From Brucellaceae bacterium (GTDB taxonomy: Bacteria; Pseudomonadota; Alphaproteobacteria; Rhizobiales; Rhizobiaceae): a DNA stretch of 9,544 nt. The stretch covers positions 1-9,544 of the forward strand of contig JAIRVW010000298.1 in NCBI GenBank assembly GCA_031253705.1. The letters run 5' to 3'. Shown here in pieces: positions 1-6,027 of the stretch; positions within the stretch are counted from its first letter, which is position 1, and each line of letters opens with the position of its first letter. Below the pieces are notes generated by a model. That model worked only from the letters and a program-made list of their open reading frames with translations. It had not been told where the DNA came from and searched no databases. Both the position numbers and the translations under genes were made by a program.

Positions 1-1549
1 CGTCACGGATTGTTTGCGCATAATTCACAGACGTTGTGGTGGTGCCGTAAAGTGTCAGCAAATTCGTGGCACGGTGATCCAGATCAGTGCGGAAAGCATT
101 GATCTTCAGATTAATGAGATCACTGTCAGGCGACCATTTATAGCGGGCAGTATAGGTTTTGAGATCAAGCGTATCCGGCTCTGACTGGAAGCCGCCAACC
201 GCACTGGTATGAGTACCCAGCCGCGTTGGCATAATCTCACCGAATTCACTCCTATAGCGCATATAGCTGAGCTCAAGCGCATGATCGTCACCAAAGCGCA
301 TATTGCCCTTGAGAAGAACGGATTCATTTTCCATCGAAGTATTGAGGACTTCTTCACCACCTTTCCACGGCGAAAGACCATCATAACCGATATTCGGAAA
401 ATCAGGATCGGTGGTACGATCAACAAAATAAGGTTGCCCGTCTCCCCTCTTGCCAGCAAAGTAATTACCGTTCTTGCGCTTTGCATAAGCGCCGACAAGA
501 TCAATATATTCAGAGCTGAAAGCGGCAGCGATACTGCCGTTACCGCCTGTCGGGTCAAGAAAGCCCGGACGGTCCATATTACCGCCGTCCCGTGTTGTCG
601 GTTGTTTTCCTGCCTGATAGGAGCCACCCGCCATACCGCCGGTTGTCAGCACATCCGGTGGTGTCGTGCTGTTGGTATTGAACCCGCCGCGCAGACGGAC
701 ACCAAACTGCCTGTCCGGCAGCAAAATGTCACTGACGTTCAGTGTGCGCATCCGCACAACACCGCCAATTGCGCCGGAGCCATCCGCTGCAGCACTCGGC
801 CCTTTTTCCACCGAGACTTCACCAATAAAATCAGGATCAACATAACTGCCGGAGCGCGCGCCGTTATAGCCGCGATAAACAGTTTGTTCCTGCGTTGCGC
901 CATCAATCACAACGGGTACGCGTCCCTGCCCTTGTAACCCGCGAATATTGACATCAACCGCACCGGAATTACGGCTGTCGCCGTTCAAAACACCGGGTAT
1001 GCCTGCAATAAAATCACCGGCTGATGTGCCGCGGCGCTGCTCAATCTCTTGTCCCGACAGATAGCTAACCGAACCTGCACTGGTGTAAGTATCATCATGA
1101 CTGCCCAACACGCCGCCATTGCTGATGGTGATTGTATCCAGCATCACTGCGCCGTCTGCCCCTGTTGCACCGGCCTTCACTTCTGCAGGTTGTGCAATGG
1201 CAACGGTGGTCGCATTCGGGAATGAATAGGTTAAACCGGAGCCCTGCAGGATGGTAGCCAGAGCTTGTTCGCGGCTGACAATCCCGGAAACGCCCTTGGA
1301 TGTTTTTCCCGCAGCAACGGAAGCCAGATAGGTAACCTGCAAACCCGCCTGCCTGCCGAAAACCGTCAAAGCTTGCGACAATGATCCGGCAGGAACTGAG
1401 AAACCGGTTTGTTCCTGTGCCTGCGTTTGTGCATATGCGCTGTGGCTTATTCCGGTCGTCAGTATCAGCGTTGTTGACAGCATTCTGCCGGCACAGCTTT
1501 TCAAAACACTTTTATAAATTTCTGAGCCCATCGGTGCACACTCCGTCAT
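1..1549 (-). CDS. TonB-dependent outer-membrane receptor with STN signalling domain (C-terminus missing, runs off left edge)
   Basis: Outer-membrane transporter, probably for an iron compound, energised by TonB; 516 codons are present and the rest of the barrel lies beyond base 1. Numbered from the ATG at 1549, residues 1-40 are a signal peptide ending AYA before QTQ. Residues 48-120 match an STN domain (FSVPAGSLSQAL, then QVTYLASV), the periplasmic module that contacts a FecR-type regulator. LDTITI near 137-142 is a candidate TonB box. Residues about 150-272 are the plug, with IPGVLNG, VNIRGLQGQGRVPVVIDG and VSVEKGPS; barrel strands follow. A second in-frame ATG at 1531 is also plausible. 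The 1549 ATG has AGGA eight bases upstream and the 1531 ATG has GGAG nine bases upstream, and both keep the signal peptide. The gene lies directly downstream of fecI- and fecR-like genes, so control by that sigma factor is expected. Substrate is undecided; some plug and barrel motifs recall haem/HasR-type receptors, but that is a weak impression. Confidence 0.93.
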   Translation of the reverse strand, partial: MTECAPMGSEIYKSVLKSCAGRMLSTTLILTTGISHSAYAQTQAQEQTGFSVPAGSLSQALTVFGRQAGLQVTYLASVAAGKTSKGVSGIVSREQALATILQGSGLTYSFPNATTVAIAQPAEVKAGATGADGAVMLDTITISNGGVLGSHDDTYTSAGSVSYLSGQEIEQRRGTSAGDFIAGIPGVLNGDSRNSGAVDVNIRGLQGQGRVPVVIDGATQEQTVYRGYNGARSGSYVDPDFIGEVSVEKGPSAAADGSGAIGGVVRMRTLNVSDILLPDRQFGVRLRGGFNTNSTTPPDVLTTGGMAGGSYQAGKQPTTRDGGNMDRPGFLDPTGGNGSIAAAFSSEYIDLVGAYAKRKNGNYFAGKRGDGQPYFVDRTTDPDFPNIGYDGLSPWKGGEEVLNTSMENESVLLKGNMRFGDDHALELSYMRYRSEFGEIMPTRLGTHTSAVGGFQSEPDTLDLKTYTARYKWSPDSDLINLKINAFRTDLDHRATNLLTLYGTTTTSVNYAQTIRD

Positions 1550-1650
1550 GGCAATTTTCCTGAAGGATCGTGCTTTCTGGCTATGAGGAAATGCGACCCT
1601 GAGTGTAGTACAATCGGGATCGCAATATTTTTACTTTTTTACTCATATTT
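1550..1650 (-). promoter_or_regulatory. Gap between the fecR-like gene and the receptor gene, probable receptor promoter
   Basis: This 101-bp gap separates the anti-sigma stop from the receptor start. Next to the anti-sigma stop it is very A-rich on the coding strand and holds a tandem 8-bp repeat, AGTAAAAA twice, at 1628-1643. It is followed by an imperfect dyad at 1593-1623 (arms GCGATCCC and GGGTCGC) and then the ribosome-binding sequence CAGGA before the ATG at 1549. In fec-type loci the receptor is transcribed from a promoter read by the adjacent ECF sigma factor, so this is where it should lie. No -35/-10 pair could be assigned with confidence. Confidence 0.4.
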
Positions 1651-2694
1651 TTAAAGCGGTGTGATAATTGTAAGGTACGGAGACATCTGACGTACCCGCG
1701 CACCGGTCGGCTGAACAACAGCTTCAAGCGCACGAAGCGGGTCTGTCAGGTCATAAACACCGCTCACCCGTTGAGTACCGACCGAAGGACTGGCTATAAT
1801 AATCCGCCCCGTCATCCACCGGTTAATACGGGCGACAAGTGCAGAGACCGGCTCTCTTTCCGCAATCATCAGCCTGTCCCGCCACGCCGCGATTTGTTCG
1901 GCCGCACGTTCACCCTGATCAAGCGCTTGTGTGTTTGGATCAAAGGTCAGCCATTGTCCTTGTTCAAGACGTTGCCCGCTCGCAAGGACAGAATCCGGAG
2001 CCTGCATTTCAACCACGCCGTGATCGACCGATACGGCGACTGTTCCGGCATCATTTGAGACATCGAAGGCAGTTCCCAGTGCCGTGATACGTACTGTACC
2101 GGACAGGACTGAGAAGGGCTTGCTTTTATCCGGAGAGACTTCAAAGAACGCCATACCGCGCAGCAAGATAATGTCACGGCGGTCTGTGCCATAGGCAAGC
2201 TGAATTGCACTATCAGGCCCCAGAGTTACAAAGCTTCCATCAGGCAGCGTGATTGTCCGGATTTCGCCTTTGGCAGTCATAGCATCGGCACGGGCGCGCA
2301 AAAGCAACTCTTTTCCGGCAGAATATGAAAGCCCGCCTGCTGCAAGCACGACAGGCCCGCCGATTAAAAAACTCCGGCGCGACAGCCCCATAGTTTTCCG
2401 TCGTTCCTCACGCCGCTGATGGGTCAGAATAATGCCGGACACACCATAGGCTTTGTCGATACGAAGCCAGATTTTCTCATGGTGCGGGCTTCTTGCACGC
2501 CAGTTCTGTATCATATCAACGGACACCGGATTATCCGGATCATTCTGGAGCCGGATAACGAGATCAATCGCTTCATCAAGTAGCTGATGCTGGTCAGTGT
2601 CGGGTGTGCTCATGCCGCTCCGTTCCGCATCATCAGTGTCTGCAAATGCCGGATCAGGGCTTTCCATGCTGCTCTGCATAATTTTAGAACGCAT
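1651..2694 (-). CDS. FecR-family anti-sigma regulator with twin-arginine motif
   Basis: Inner-membrane regulator of 347 residues that links the outer-membrane receptor to the ECF sigma factor encoded just upstream. The cytoplasmic N-terminal part (about 35-95) carries the helical sigma-binding region with a W65 and HHEKIW motif typical of FecR proteins. SRRSFL at 105-110 followed by a hydrophobic stretch (about 111-127) forms the single membrane segment and fits a twin-arginine signal. The FecR domain proper spans about 143-255: LPDGSFVTLGPDSAI, an LLRGMAFFEV motif, PFSV and ALGTAFDV. The last 70 residues (about 278-347) resemble an STN-like fold, as in other FecR proteins. The start overlaps the sigma gene stop by 11 bp, suggesting translational coupling. 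The ribosome-binding site is weak and the ATG codons at residues 6 and 10 are alternatives. FecR proteins can act as both inhibitor and activator of their sigma factor; which applies here is not visible. Confidence 0.93.
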   Translation of the reverse strand: MRSKIMQSSMESPDPAFADTDDAERSGMSTPDTDQHQLLDEAIDLVIRLQNDPDNPVSVDMIQNWRARSPHHEKIWLRIDKAYGVSGIILTHQRREERRKTMGLSRRSFLIGGPVVLAAGGLSYSAGKELLLRARADAMTAKGEIRTITLPDGSFVTLGPDSAIQLAYGTDRRDIILLRGMAFFEVSPDKSKPFSVLSGTVRITALGTAFDVSNDAGTVAVSVDHGVVEMQAPDSVLASGQRLEQGQWLTFDPNTQALDQGERAAEQIAAWRDRLMIAEREPVSALVARINRWMTGRIIIASPSVGTQRVSGVYDLTDPLRALEAVVQPTGARVRQMSPYLTIITPL

Positions 2695-3187
2695 CCACGC
2701 GCATCAAAATATGTTTATAGGCATCATGAATAAGTGCCCAAGCTCTTGAGGTTGAGATATCGAGTTCTTCACCGATTTCCGCTATGGTTCTTTCGCCCAG
2801 ACGGTGCATCTCAAAAGCCTGGCGTGTACGCTCCGGCAGTTCCGCCAGTGCATTATAAGTCTGCATCAGACATTGCCTTGAGTGAACTATTTGTTCCGGT
2901 GACGGTGTCTGATCGGCAATCTCGGGAACACTGTCATCATCTATAGCTACCATCGTTACAAGCGCTTCACGTTTCTGGTAATTAGCACCCAAATTGCGTG
3001 AAATCTTATACAGGTAAGCTTTCGGATTAAAATTGCCTGCAGGCGGTGGCGCTGGCTTTGCTAACACACGCACAAATGTATCTTGTGTAAGATCGGCTGC
3101 CGTTTCAGCATTCAACCCGCGTCGCCGCAAAGCACTGGCGATACCTTTTGCATGACACCGAAACAGGTTTTGAATGTCCCAGCTCAA
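2684..3187 (-). CDS. ECF RNA polymerase sigma factor, FecI-like
   Basis: Sigma factor of 167 residues, the usual length for ECF sigma factors, expected to direct RNA polymerase to the downstream receptor promoter. Region 2 covers about residues 5-75, with DLTQDTFVRVL (32-42) and NPKAYLYKISRNLGANYQKRE (from 54), the core-binding and -10-recognition parts. Region 4 covers about 105-162, with LPERTRQAFEMHRLGERTI and the helix-turn-helix around IGEELDISTSRAW. The start codon is TTG at 3187: an in-frame TAA lies three codons upstream and no ATG or GTG precedes region 2, so TTG is the only sensible start. GGAAAG lies about 10 bases before it, a rather distant ribosome-binding site. The rare start may keep expression low. 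Its gene overlaps the anti-sigma gene, the standard fecI-fecR arrangement. Iron-related regulation is inferred from family and neighbours. Confidence 0.93.
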   Translation of the reverse strand: MSWDIQNLFRCHAKGIASALRRRGLNAETAADLTQDTFVRVLAKPAPPPAGNFNPKAYLYKISRNLGANYQKREALVTMVAIDDDSVPEIADQTPSPEQIVHSRQCLMQTYNALAELPERTRQAFEMHRLGERTIAEIGEELDISTSRAWALIHDAYKHILMRVDAF

Positions 3188-3337
3188 TGCAATTTAACTT
3201 TCCGATTTAAACAGTCCGGATTGCGGGAATAGATCAACAAACAAGCAAAATGCTCATTTAAATCCCTATAGCTATAATATGATAAAATCAATCATATTAT
3301 AGCGCATGATTGTAACGTCGAACGACTTTTTACTTTA
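3188..3337 (-). promoter_or_regulatory. Promoter/operator region of the sigma factor gene
   Basis: This AT-rich 150-bp gap lies between the kinase stop and the sigma factor TTG start. It contains the perfect inverted repeat annotated separately at 3271-3303, and a TATAAT hexamer lies within each arm on one strand or the other. On the coding strand, TTCGAC followed 15 bp later by TATAAT is a poor sigma-70-like pair overlapping the dyad. This is the natural place for an iron-responsive repressor (Fur, Irr or RirA type) to control the sigma gene, but no canonical box for any of these was recognised. Confidence 0.45.
3271..3303. repeat. Perfect 13-bp inverted repeat, 7-nt spacer
   Basis: The left arm GCTATAATATGAT (3271-3283) is exactly complementary to ATCATATTATAGC (3291-3303), with a 7-nt spacer. 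It lies 84 bp before the sigma factor start and 35 bp after the kinase stop. Its low GC content and lack of an adjoining T-run make a simple intrinsic terminator unlikely. An operator for a dimeric regulator, or a transcript hairpin ending the kinase message, are the main alternatives. Confidence 0.8.
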
Positions 3338-5209
3338 TCAATGATCCATCAGCTTAAACCGCGCTATGAGCAAAGTTTTGCCGGTATCGGACTCGACAAT
3401 GAGTGTTCCGTCCAGTCGCGCAATGCGGGTTGTCATACTGCGCATGCCGACACTCAGACCGGACTGACGTACAGCCTCGACATCAAAGCCCACACCGTCA
3501 TCCTCAATTTCCAGACGAAGTTCGGCTTTACTCTCCTGAATAAGCCGCAGCCAGACATTGGCGGCATGACTGTGGCGGACAACATTTGTCAGTCCCTCTT
3601 CAACCAGTCGCGTCAATCCCAGACATTGCAATGCGTTCGGACGTGTCAGCCATTCATCAGGCAGCTGCCAGTGACTGCGAATATTGAAATGGTCAAACAG
3701 TGACGTAAAACGATGACGCAGCGGCGCGATCCATTCCTTCGGCGTGGCCGGTGCCTCTGCCCCCTCACTGGAACTTGAATCGATCGTCTGGCGCAGATCA
3801 TCGCGCAGGTGCTTCAGCATGGATAAGACCCGCTCACGCTGCAGTTCTTGCGGGCTTTGTTCAACCGAAGCCATAATATGCAGAAGCGATCCGCCCAGCC
3901 CGTCATGCAGATCATGCGCCAGTTGCAGACGATCCTGCAGCCGTGTGTTGCTTAGCGCCAGTCCGTATTGTTGTTTCAATGTCGTCGCGAGCTCTGCCTG
4001 CGCGGTTGTCACAGCTTCCTGAAGCTCCTGATTGAAACGTTCAATCCGGCGCACATTTTTGGCGTGACGCGAGCCCATAATCCCTGCGAGGCACAAAGTA
4101 ACAGCAATATTCGCATAGGGCAGGATCGAAACAGAGCCAGAAATCATTTTGGTTATCAGCAGATAATCATGCACACTGATAATCAGCAATGCCAGCAAAC
4201 ATGCAGCCAGCAGAATATGTTCAGGATTGCGCGTCCGCCATGCATGCACGGGCATGAGCAAACAATTGGTAACAAAAACCAGAGTACAGATTAAAAAAAC
4301 AATGGAGTGTATTACGCCTACATAAGCGACAGGCGTTGCAATGGACGCCAGCAACAGCAAAACGGTCAGCGCCCACAAAACCTTTTCAAGTCGCGGTAGT
4401 TTGCGCTCACTCAACCGCCACGTAAAAATACAAAAAGTCGTCACGGACAATACAAGACTGGCGAGGAACATGGCCGCCGAGCTTGCACTGCTCACAAAAG
4501 GCCACGGGCTGGTCGCCAGAATATTCACAGCGAAAACCATCCAGAACAATGTCGACAGAGCATACCAGCCATAGGCTGTCTCATTGCGGTGCGCGACCCA
4601 AAGCGCCAGAAAAAATATACCGAGAACACCGGAAACAATCAGATTAATCGTAAAAAGCGTCCGGTTTCGCCACCACAAGCCGTCATAGATTTGCTGCATA
4701 GCCTGTGTTTCGCCCAGATAGACAGGACCAAGACCAAGTTGTTGCCCCGGCACACTGACAACACGAATACGAACGGAGTTCACCCCGTCATGCAAATGCG
4801 CCTCAGGCAAACGCAAAAGGCGCGGCATATTCCAGCTGCGGGACAGAGGCTCAACAAGACTGGCATCCTGCCAAAGCTGCTCGCCATTGATATAAATTTC
4901 ACCTGCCAGCACGACGGACTCTATGACAAGCGCCACGGCATGTGTTCGCGGATTTTCACAGGAGCGCTGCCAGTCGATACGATACCAGACACCATCACGA
5001 CCTGCATTTTCAGCAAGTGTGCCAGTCTTCACATGCTGCCAGCCATCATCCGGCAATGCCACAGTCTGCCAGGCTCCGTTATCAGAAAAACCACCATCCT
5101 GCAGTGCCGGTGCAGCCTGAATGGCCACGATCTCAACCGGACAATTATTCTCCGCCAATGCCGCAGCACATGAAAACAGCCAGAAAAGACAAAGGACAGG
5201 CCACCTCAC
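3338..5209 (-). CDS. Sensor histidine kinase, 7TM (DISM-like) with NarX/DegS-type kinase core
   Basis: Membrane sensor kinase of 623 residues expected to phosphorylate the response regulator encoded immediately upstream. A signal peptide (residues 1-19, ALA before E20) leads into a periplasmic domain (about 25-170) resembling a galactose-binding-like beta-sandwich: GVWYRIDW, IYINGEQLW, a WNMPR motif and DGVNSVRIRVVS. C23 and C84 could form a disulfide. Seven hydrophobic segments follow at roughly 184-206, 212-232, 240-263, 276-297, 299-322, 331-353 and 360-380. A coiled coil (about 383-428) leads to the H-box AHDLHDGLGG with the probable phosphorylated histidine H435. The ATPase domain shows the N-box EEGLTNVVRH (N542), the G1 box DDGVGFD (571-575) and a GLSVGM glycine loop (584-589). 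The start is GTG at 5209, overlapping the regulator stop as GTGA, a sign of translational coupling. The architecture matches 7TMR-DISM kinases. The ligand is unknown; the sandwich fold is compatible with carbohydrate binding but does not prove it. Confidence 0.9.
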   Translation of the reverse strand: MRWPVLCLFWLFSCAAALAENNCPVEIVAIQAAPALQDGGFSDNGAWQTVALPDDGWQHVKTGTLAENAGRDGVWYRIDWQRSCENPRTHAVALVIESVVLAGEIYINGEQLWQDASLVEPLSRSWNMPRLLRLPEAHLHDGVNSVRIRVVSVPGQQLGLGPVYLGETQAMQQIYDGLWWRNRTLFTINLIVSGVLGIFFLALWVAHRNETAYGWYALSTLFWMVFAVNILATSPWPFVSSASSAAMFLASLVLSVTTFCIFTWRLSERKLPRLEKVLWALTVLLLLASIATPVAYVGVIHSIVFLICTLVFVTNCLLMPVHAWRTRNPEHILLAACLLALLIISVHDYLLITKMISGSVSILPYANIAVTLCLAGIMGSRHAKNVRRIERFNQELQEAVTTAQAELATTLKQQYGLALSNTRLQDRLQLAHDLHDGLGGSLLHIMASVEQSPQELQRERVLSMLKHLRDDLRQTIDSSSSEGAEAPATPKEWIAPLRHRFTSLFDHFNIRSHWQLPDEWLTRPNALQCLGLTRLVEEGLTNVVRHSHAANVWLRLIQESKAELRLEIEDDGVGFDVEAVRQSGLSVGMRSMTTRIARLDGTLIVESDTGKTLLIARFKLMDH

Positions 5210-5898
5210 GCCAGTAACCCGCGTTGGCGCGCGGTGCGGATAGCACGGGTGCGCGATGAAACAGCCAGTTTACGATAGATATTTTTAACGTGACACTCGA
5301 CCGTATAGCGTGAAATTGCGAGTTTTTCAGCAATATCCCGATTGCCCATACCCTCACCGACAAGCCGCAAAATCTGATGCTCGCGCGGGCTCAGTTTTTC
5401 AGCTTCGGCCTCAGTTTCATCCGCCGCATTGTCGGTTTCTTCCGCAGAAAACTCGCTGATAATCCGGCGTGCCAGCAAAGGATCGATAGGTGCACCACCG
5501 CGCAACACGCTGCGCAGCGCTAAAGCAACTTCCAGATCATCCCGCTCTTTCAAAACATAACCGGTTGCACCGGCGCGCAATGCGGCAAGAATTGCCTCCT
5601 GTGTTGACCACGCAGAAATCACCAGAACAGGCACCGCCGGATTTTGCTCATGTATGCTGCGAATAAGCTCAATACCGCTGCCGTCCGGTAATCCGAGATC
5701 AACCAAAGCCAGTGCGGCCAGTTGCTCTGTCAGACATTGCTGTGCCTCAGCGATAGAACTGGCCACAATCAAAGCATCTGCCTGATAGCCCAGTTGCAGC
5801 AGCAAATTCTCCAGACGCTGGCTGACTACGGCATCATCTTCGACGATCAGAACCGGAGCAGGCAGAATGAGATCAACAGCGAGCTCATTAATTGGCAT
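5206..5898 (-). CDS. Two-component response regulator, NarL/FixJ family
   Basis: Cytoplasmic transcription factor of 230 residues. The receiver domain (about 14-130) has the acidic pocket E20-D21-D22, the phosphoacceptor D67 in LVDLGLPDGSG, a conserved S95 in LVISAW and K117 in GYVLKERD. A LuxR-type helix-turn-helix spans about 168-228, with LSPREHQILRLVGEGMGN, DIAEKLAISRYTVECHV and NIYRKL. The two are joined by an unusually acidic linker (about 150-167, rich in Glu, Asp and Ala). It ends inside the start of the kinase gene (4-bp overlap), so the two are a cognate pair. GGAGAAG lies a little far (12 bases) before the ATG, and no other start fits. Targets are not visible; the flanking autotransporter and sigma factor genes are the obvious candidates. 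Confidence 0.95.
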   Translation of the reverse strand: MPINELAVDLILPAPVLIVEDDAVVSQRLENLLLQLGYQADALIVASSIAEAQQCLTEQLAALALVDLGLPDGSGIELIRSIHEQNPAVPVLVISAWSTQEAILAALRAGATGYVLKERDDLEVALALRSVLRGGAPIDPLLARRIISEFSAEETDNAADETEAEAEKLSPREHQILRLVGEGMGNRDIAEKLAISRYTVECHVKNIYRKLAVSSRTRAIRTARQRGLLA

Positions 5899-6027
5899 TA
5901 GATGTTTCTTCTCCGGTTAAGATGGCGCACTGATACTGAGAGACAGAACAGCAATATCACTCTTTTCAGGCTAGCAGATTATTGATGTGAGCGCCGCCTT
6001 TTTGCGATCCGGCAGCGCTCATACAGA
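5899..6027 (-). promoter_or_regulatory. Gap between the autotransporter and the response regulator, probable regulator promoter
   Basis: This 129-bp gap starts with the hairpin at 5988-6021 just after the autotransporter stop. About 90 bp before the regulator ATG remain for a promoter. TTGCTG on the coding strand could be a -35, but no well-spaced -10 was found. Whether the two-component genes have their own promoter or depend on readthrough cannot be settled by eye. Confidence 0.35.
5988..6021 (-). terminator. Hairpin after the autotransporter gene, possible terminator
   Basis: On the coding strand TGAGCGCTGCC pairs with GGCGGCGCTCA over 11 bp (one G-T wobble) around a 12-nt loop. It starts 6 bp after the autotransporter stop codon. 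The stem is GC-rich and stable, as in terminators, but no run of T follows on the minus strand (CATCAATAAT), so it may instead protect the 3' end of the message or attenuate readthrough into the response regulator. Confidence 0.55.

Noticed and set aside
106..627. Minus-strand open frame of 173 codons inside the receptor region
   Set aside because: It is in a different frame from the receptor, whose frame continues uninterrupted to base 1; not a frameshift remnant.
209..937. Long plus-strand open frame of 242 codons
   Set aside because: It lies wholly opposite the receptor gene, whose signal peptide, STN and plug motifs are clear; the antisense product has no recognisable domain.
1581..1646. 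21-codon open frame (ATG to TAG) on the minus strand in the gap before the receptor gene, with a Lys/Arg-rich product
   Set aside because: No ribosome-binding site, A-rich low-complexity start and no recognisable product; most likely chance, although a leader peptide cannot be excluded.
3271..3303. Classical Fur box or intrinsic terminator at the inverted repeat
   Set aside because: The sequence does not match the GATAATGATAATCATTATC-type box, and the stem is AT-rich with no following T-run; kept only as an unassigned dyad.
4589..5173. Plus-strand open frame of 194 codons opposite the kinase
   Set aside because: Antisense shadow of a well-supported kinase gene; no domain or ribosome-binding support.
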